A stretch of DNA of 60,000 nucleotides from Tubiluchus corallicola (lineage: Eukaryota; Priapulida; Priapulimorpha; Priapulimorphida; Tubiluchidae): the NCBI GenBank assembly GCA_030141605.1, contig JAQGDQ010002383.1, positions 69,001-129,000 on the forward strand. Direction: 5' to 3'. A model generated the notes under the pieces. That model did no database searches, was not told where the DNA came from, and saw nothing but the letters and a program-made list of their open reading frames with translations. The position numbers and the translations under genes are program-made. Shown piece by piece: positions 54,881 through 60,000 of this stretch (positions are counted from its first letter, which is position 1; each line of letters starts with the position of its first letter).

Positions 54881-55913
54881 ACTTTCAAAATCAGGTATGC
54901 TTTAGCTCCTTTCGACTGGCCTTCTTCCTTTAGCTTAGTTGATTAGCCCCGTCTTCATCTTTTTAGAAAACACATTTATCACAGTTTCACCACCAACATC
55001 AAATGCTATACTCGAAAGCAGATCTAACTGGTAATAGCTATAGTTTTAGTTCCGCTTGATTGTGCCAAACCATATGATCAGAATCAGCGTGCTTCCTCAA
55101 ACGATACTTTCCTTCCAGCGAATTTCTCAACTCCCGTGCGCCATCTGCCGGCAGAAGTCGAAAAAATTTCGCGCATGCTGCAGGTATATTGAAGCTGCCT
55201 TGCTTTGCGAATTGCTGAAAATGAAGCTGTTTCCGTGGCAACGGCAAGGTGCGTGTTGGTGTGATCGCGTAGGGAATTACATTATTCCCGTTTTGGTTTG
55301 GTTATTGTTGTATGATATATGACAAAAAATGCAATAATGCTGATGAGCTTTTGTCACTTTAGTGAATTAACGGCCAAAACATGAAATGCAACAATTTGCT
55401 TATAAAGGTAGGCATTGTTTTGTGTCTAAAAATTCTTTTTATTCTTAAAGTTTTATTCTTATTCTTTGTACATAGTCATGTCCTTGTAATTATTGTTATC
55501 ATAAATTCGGTATTAATTGTAATTACTACCAGGGTTTGTCTCGGTGTACTCGCGTTACAAAAGTACGTATCATTTAGCTCAAGAAATAAAATTTGATTGC
55601 CTTATATAACCACTAGTACGCTTTACTATGTGTTTAAAGCATTTGGATTAAACATGAAAAGGTTAAAAGTTTGTTAGTTTCGCATTAATAAATGCGCAAA
55701 TTCACATTAACTACGAAGTAGGCTTATGAAAACCAAAAAAATACACTTGGATATGAATATGGGCTCTTTTTACAAGTCCAAGCATTTTGGCTCGACACAA
55801 AGTCTTAAATCCATGATACGGTATCACATATATTCGCTACTTTATGAACTATAGGCCTACAGTATCATTCACTTTCCGATTGGTTTCAGAGCTACATTTG
55901 TTTTAATTAATCA
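54881..55913. other. Intergenic, nothing firm
   Basis: A GC-richer part at 55040-55290 has open frames on both strands (for example 55056-55322 plus) with no recognisable domain or splice context. The rest is AT-rich. Confidence 0.35.
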
Positions 55914-56296
55914 TTAGGGGTGAGCATCGAACGTTCGAGTTCGAACTCGATTCGAATCCAAAACTGTAGATTCAAATAATTCAGCACTTCAATCACATAT
56001 GTTCCTGATCACTAAAACGATTGAAACAACATGCAATTAGCGTAATTTAGCAGTGATTTCTGTGCACAATTTTAAACAAATTACTAGTCGTTTTATTGCA
56101 GAACAAAATCTAGTGATACACATGATCTTTGTAAGACTAATTTTTACTGGTGGTTCGAAAACTTGTTCGAAAATCATTCAATCTCAATTCGACTTCAGTT
56201 CGAATTTGAAACACTGAAGTTCGGTTAGATTCGAATTCGAAAGTCAGAAATTCGGTTCGATTCGAATTCGCTTTCTGGTAGAGAATGCTCACCCCT
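55914..56296. mobile_element. hAT-type MITE with 8-bp TSD
   Basis: A 383-bp element flanked by ATTAATCA at 55906-55913 and 56297-56304. Ends are AGGGGTGAGCAT and, inward from the right, AGGGGTGAGCATT. TTCGAA/ATTCGAATTCG-like words are repeated near both ends. No coding sequence. Confidence 0.88.
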
Positions 56297-56304
56297 ATTA
56301 ATCA

Positions 56305-56390
56305 CAAGCTGCTGCCTGCGCGTAGTGATTTAAGATGTTACACTCGTGACCAAAAGGTCGCCAGTTCAAATCCAAATTCAGTCAGGACTT
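56305..56390 (+). mobile_element. tRNA-derived SINE head
   Basis: Directly beside the MITE's right duplication. GCGTAGTGATTTAAGATG resembles a decayed A box arm; GTCGCCAGTTCAAATCC (to 56373) contains a B box. The body is not resolved. Confidence 0.5.
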
Positions 56391-56784
56391 TTATATTTCT
56401 TTCCTTCAGTTAAGTTTGTTCCAAAATTTTAACAACCTTACCTTTGCTGCATAAGTTTTGATAATCTTTAAACTGTGATCGTAGACAGTAAAAAATTGTT
56501 TATTTACTAAATAAACATCAACACAAAACTAACAGCTGAACAGCTTACGTACTTAGTGAACTTTTTAAGAAAATCAACATTTTCATTATCAGTCATTTGC
56601 AGGTTACCAATTAATGCGATTATCTGAGGATATAAAAATGTTATAAAATTTGTTACATGATGGATTATTTATCATACAGAAGATGTTTTTGAAGTTCCAA
56701 AAAAAATTCAAAACTGTATATGTTAAACATATTAGAAACATCAGAATTGATATAAAGTAAGAATGATGAATTTCATTTATCTTT

Positions 56785-57775
56785 TTCATTTATATATACA
56801 CTGGTACAGAGTAAAGCATTTTACATCATACATAAAATCAGTGTACAACCAGTCAGTGACAGACTGATGTACACTATGTACAGTTGTGTCAGTCAGTCTA
56901 AGTTAAAAATCATAAGAATAAAAACATTAAAATACAACATTACATAACTACAAATTTATCTACATGACGACATGATAGTGACTTATGAAATATGGTAAAT
57001 TTTAATATTTTTTGATACTTTTTGCTACTTTTTGCCATGCAAGTTTCCGTATGAGTCGCATATTTTTATAGTATAGACACTTATATTATGATGAATTTGT
57101 GAGTCTAGAGCGTTATGCGTTTTTGATATTCTCAATTATTGATGAATTCTACTTTATCGCTTTTATGTAAGGGTCTTTTGTGAGTTAGCAGTTTGTTTTT
57201 AGTTCTGTTTTAAACGTTGTTAATCCGTCTTTTGATTTTCTACTTAAGAGTGCTGAATTCCATAAGTTGATTTTTGTTTTGCTTATCGAATTGTGTCCAT
57301 ATTTTTTGTAAGTAACTGTTTTAGATTATAGGTGCGTTCGTTTTTATGTTTATCGGGGTAAATAATAAACCATTTTCTTTGAAAACTGGAATTATATCAT
57401 TTATATATTTAAATAGAAATATTAAGGAATGGTAATAAATGTTTGATTCTATATTGGGTATTCTTAATTTTTTTCTATTAGTGGCTGAGTACATATGGTG
57501 TTAATTTATTTTCTTAGAAAAGTGGCCTAGTACATGTTTGAGCGCATAATTTTGAGTTGTATCTAGTCTACCTGTTTGGGTTTAGAAATGTTTTCAAGTA
57601 GATGGCAGCCATAAGTTAAATGAGGCATTATTAATCTTTTGTATATTAGTAGTTTGATTTCAATAGTAACTTTGGTATCAATAATAAGCTGTTTAAATAT
57701 TAAACGTTCCCCAGCTTCCTCAATTCCAGAGCTCTCTGTTCTATTTTTGTTTAAATTTAATTTTGCTTTCAATGC
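56785..57775 (-). mobile_element. LINE relic: ORF2 C-terminal part and 3' UTR
   Basis: The minus strand from 57772 reads ...KLLIYKRLIMPHLTYGCHLL, the post-RT motif of jockey/CR1-like elements. After frameshifts comes YYHSLIFLFKYINDIIPVFK, the C-terminal region seen in CR1/L2 elements, then a 3' UTR to about 56785. The last 180 bp recur at 52745-52933. Confidence 0.75.
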
Positions 57776-58829
57776 GATCTTGACTTAAAGAAGCTGGTGT
57801 CCAAAAATAACAATGAAAATTATTACACATAGTTTTTGTCAATTTTTTTTGTCATAAAGATGTAATATATTTTGTTTCAATGTATGCAATATTAATTGAT
57901 TGCACTACAGCCCAACAATGATAATGGTTATTACTGTGTGAGTAAAACTAGTAATTTTCTCTTAATAATTTGCTGTCCAAAAATTTAGATATATAAAAAT
58001 TTAGCTGAAAGGAAGATGACAGTTATAAGGCAACGACATTTTATATAACTGCTCGTGGACCAAGTGTGTTACATACCAGGTAATCAAATTTAAAAACAAA
58101 TAAAACTAATAAACCATTAAATGGTCATAACCGTGGTAAAATCAGTGCAAAGGTACAACCCCGGATGATAAATGGACAATTTGTCAAAAACGAACATTTA
58201 ATGACGTTTTCAGTAAGTAGGTAAACGCAAAGAAAAGCAGCAGCTAATATATTTTATTCTATACAATTTTATGCTGTGTATAGTTTTTAGGCCACGCCTA
58301 TGTAGGGTATAATTATATTGCAGTTCGGTTAATTACAAGTTTAGCAAGTTACATGCTGTACTTCTACTTGCAGTATTATTTATGATAATTGTCCATAATA
58401 ACAAATGTATTGCAAATGACAGCATAATGCTGCTTACCATCAACAAAGCTACAACGCTGGAATTATGAATCTGTTGTGTAACAGCTATGCAATACACACT
58501 GCCAAAGACAAACACTTGCTGGTTACAGGTTATAATAATAAATAAAGAATAACCCATTCTTCAAGTTTCACTCGTTTTTCACTGTCATTTTCTGTTAATC
58601 TACCCAGCAATAACCCTAAATTACATGAGTCAGAGACACGTAGGGGTTTTTGCTTTTCTAGGCCAACGAATGCAGATCATTTTACCTAGATTATGACTGA
58701 GTAACACATTGTAGCCAATCTAGGTACTATTTAGTAATATTGTGCAATTTTTAAATGTTAGTTTGGACTTTAGAATACCCGTATGAATTAAGACAGCTAA
58801 ATTAAGTAGCGCTGTAAATAAACTTGCAA
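57776..58829. other. Intergenic, nothing recognised
   Basis: AT-rich spacer between the LINE relic and the tRNA gene; no coding or RNA signal that I can support. Confidence 0.4.
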
Positions 58830-58830
58830 G

Positions 58831-58835
58831 AAAAA
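58831..58835 (-). terminator. Pol III terminator of tRNA-Ile
   Basis: Five T residues on the minus strand, four bases past the discriminator base. Confidence 0.8.
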
Positions 58836-58839
58836 TATA

Positions 58840-58913
58840 TGGCCAGTACGGGGGTCGAACCCGCGACCTTAGCGTTATTAGCACCACGCTCTAACCGACT
58901 GAGCTAACCGGCC
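58840..58913 (-). tRNA. tRNA-Ile (anticodon AAT)
   Basis: 74 nt including discriminator A. Acceptor stem GGCCGGT/ACTGGCC pairs over 7 bp (one G-T). D arm GCTC.GTCGGTTAGAGC, anticodon arm with loop TAATAAC giving anticodon AAT, and T arm GCGGGTTCGACCCCCGT are all intact. A box GGTTAGCTCAGTCGG and B box GGTTCGACCC are good, and a TTTTT terminator follows on the minus strand (plus 58831-58835). No intron. It looks functional. Confidence 0.96.
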
Positions 58914-59794
58914 AAGTATACTAACAGGAAAGCAATAAAACTTGCTGAAACATCGCTTACTAACAGATAGCAGTGCACATGCGCTTTCGCAATATGTACT
59001 ATGCGCAGAATCATTGTACAGAATTTATATCGCTCCCCGCGACCTACGTCGCTGGTTGTTCAGCTATTTACTAAAAATTGTTCTTGCATAGTGGCTGCAG
59101 TAATCGCTAGCCACTGGCAAATGTTACATTTACTGTGTTAATTATTAAGCTAATAATTTATTGTAGCTAACTACGTAGTGTGTTCAAATATTATCATATA
59201 AGAAGTTTTAACTTTCTTAAAAGAATTATTAATAATTTTTATACGATTCGGCACACTTGTTCAAAGCCAAAATTCAGCATTTAGTCTAAGTTAGGTATAA
59301 GTGCTTTCAGTGCACTGTTCCTGCGACATAGGCCTATTAATTGTATTTATAGGCCTAATTATATTACTAAATCGAATAACAGTCAATAACAGTTCTGTGT
59401 ATAACAATATAGGTACTACCTGGTACATACAAAAGAAACAAAACTGAATTAAACGTTTATGAGAAAATAATTACCAAATGTCACGTCACTAGTTTAAACA
59501 GACAGAAGCACAAGTAAATAAAAAAGAAATCTGTAAAAAAAAATAACAAAAAACTTTGTTAAAGGCTAGTAATGAAAATTAATAAACCTATGCAAAAACC
59601 GTGATAAATGAAAGAGGAAAACAGGGAAGGCAAAACGAAAAAACGGCACCTATGAAGTGGTACTTTTTTCTGTCGTATTTATTCGAGATAATTACACTGA
59701 TATAGGAACAAATTTTCAAGTTTCACTCACAATTATCAACATAACTTATCTTGCCTATTTTAAATTTTTCTAGTGCTGATGACACCATGACGGC
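58914..59794. other. Intergenic, nothing recognised
   Basis: AT-rich sequence upstream of the tRNA gene; no exon or element end found. Confidence 0.4.
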
Positions 59795-60000
59795 ATAGGC
59801 GAACGGGCCGATTTTTTCAGGAGGGAGGGTAAGCCACTTTTGCCGGAAAAATTCAGGGTCACCTCCGCGTCGGGAATTGCCTCACCACACCCCATGATAA
59901 AAAAATGTCCGAATTTCGGGCACTTCATTTGGCAGCATGGAGAAATTGCGAGATTTCCTTTTATGAAAAATATTATTTTATAGTAATTTCGGTGCCCGAA
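59795..60000. mobile_element. Possible element entering the right edge
   Basis: Composition changes abruptly to a GC-richer block starting CGGCATAGGCGAACGGGCCG, unlike the AT-rich DNA to its left. Only one end is inside the window, so this is a tentative call. Confidence 0.25.

Noticed and set aside
55056-55322. 88-codon frame in a GC-richer patch
   Set aside because: No domain, signal peptide or splice context, and the opposite strand is equally open.

Overview
The window is nuclear DNA from an animal: AT-rich, intron-bearing and repeat-dense. A Wnt8 ligand gene with the vertebrate-type residue pattern, CYP2-type P450s, tRNA-derived SINEs, hAT and Tc1 DNA transposons and LINE relics all point to a metazoan. 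The Wnt8 sequence looks deuterostome-like (echinoderm, hemichordate or chordate invertebrate), but the species cannot be fixed by reading alone.

Layout. (1) 1-4200: simple repeats, two tandem 5S-rRNA-like units, and a small hAT-type insertion with an 8-bp target-site duplication. (2) 4493-34477: three CYP2-clan cytochrome P450 genes of six exons each, with the same intron phases and nearly the same exon lengths. CYP-A is on the minus strand. CYP-B starts 339 bp away, head to head, on the plus strand. CYP-C follows in tandem on the plus strand. CYP-A (500 aa) and CYP-C (497 aa) read open from start to stop; CYP-B has a premature stop in exon 3 and looks like a recent pseudogene. (3) 35425-36727 (minus): a three-exon gene for a 74-residue secreted protein with nine cysteines, which I do not recognise. 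(4) 38640-39285: LINE relic. (5) 39660-50765 (minus): a complete Wnt8 gene of seven coding exons (336 aa), with evidence for a further non-coding 5' exon; nearly every intron carries long simple-repeat or duplicated DNA. (6) 51 kb to the end: SINEs, LINE 3' ends, a hAT-type MITE with intact target-site duplication, and a tRNA-Ile(AAU) gene.

The P450s are predicted ER-anchored monooxygenases that arose by local duplication. Wnt8 and the cysteine-rich protein are predicted to be secreted; nothing links them functionally to the P450s beyond proximity. The best candidates for something undescribed are the cysteine-rich gene, a minisatellite made of repeated copies of a CYP-C exon/intron junction with its splice donor, a three-copy interspersed repeat of unknown class, and a 5S-like variant whose terminal stem shows a compensatory change. 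All calls come from reading the sequence; no database search was run.
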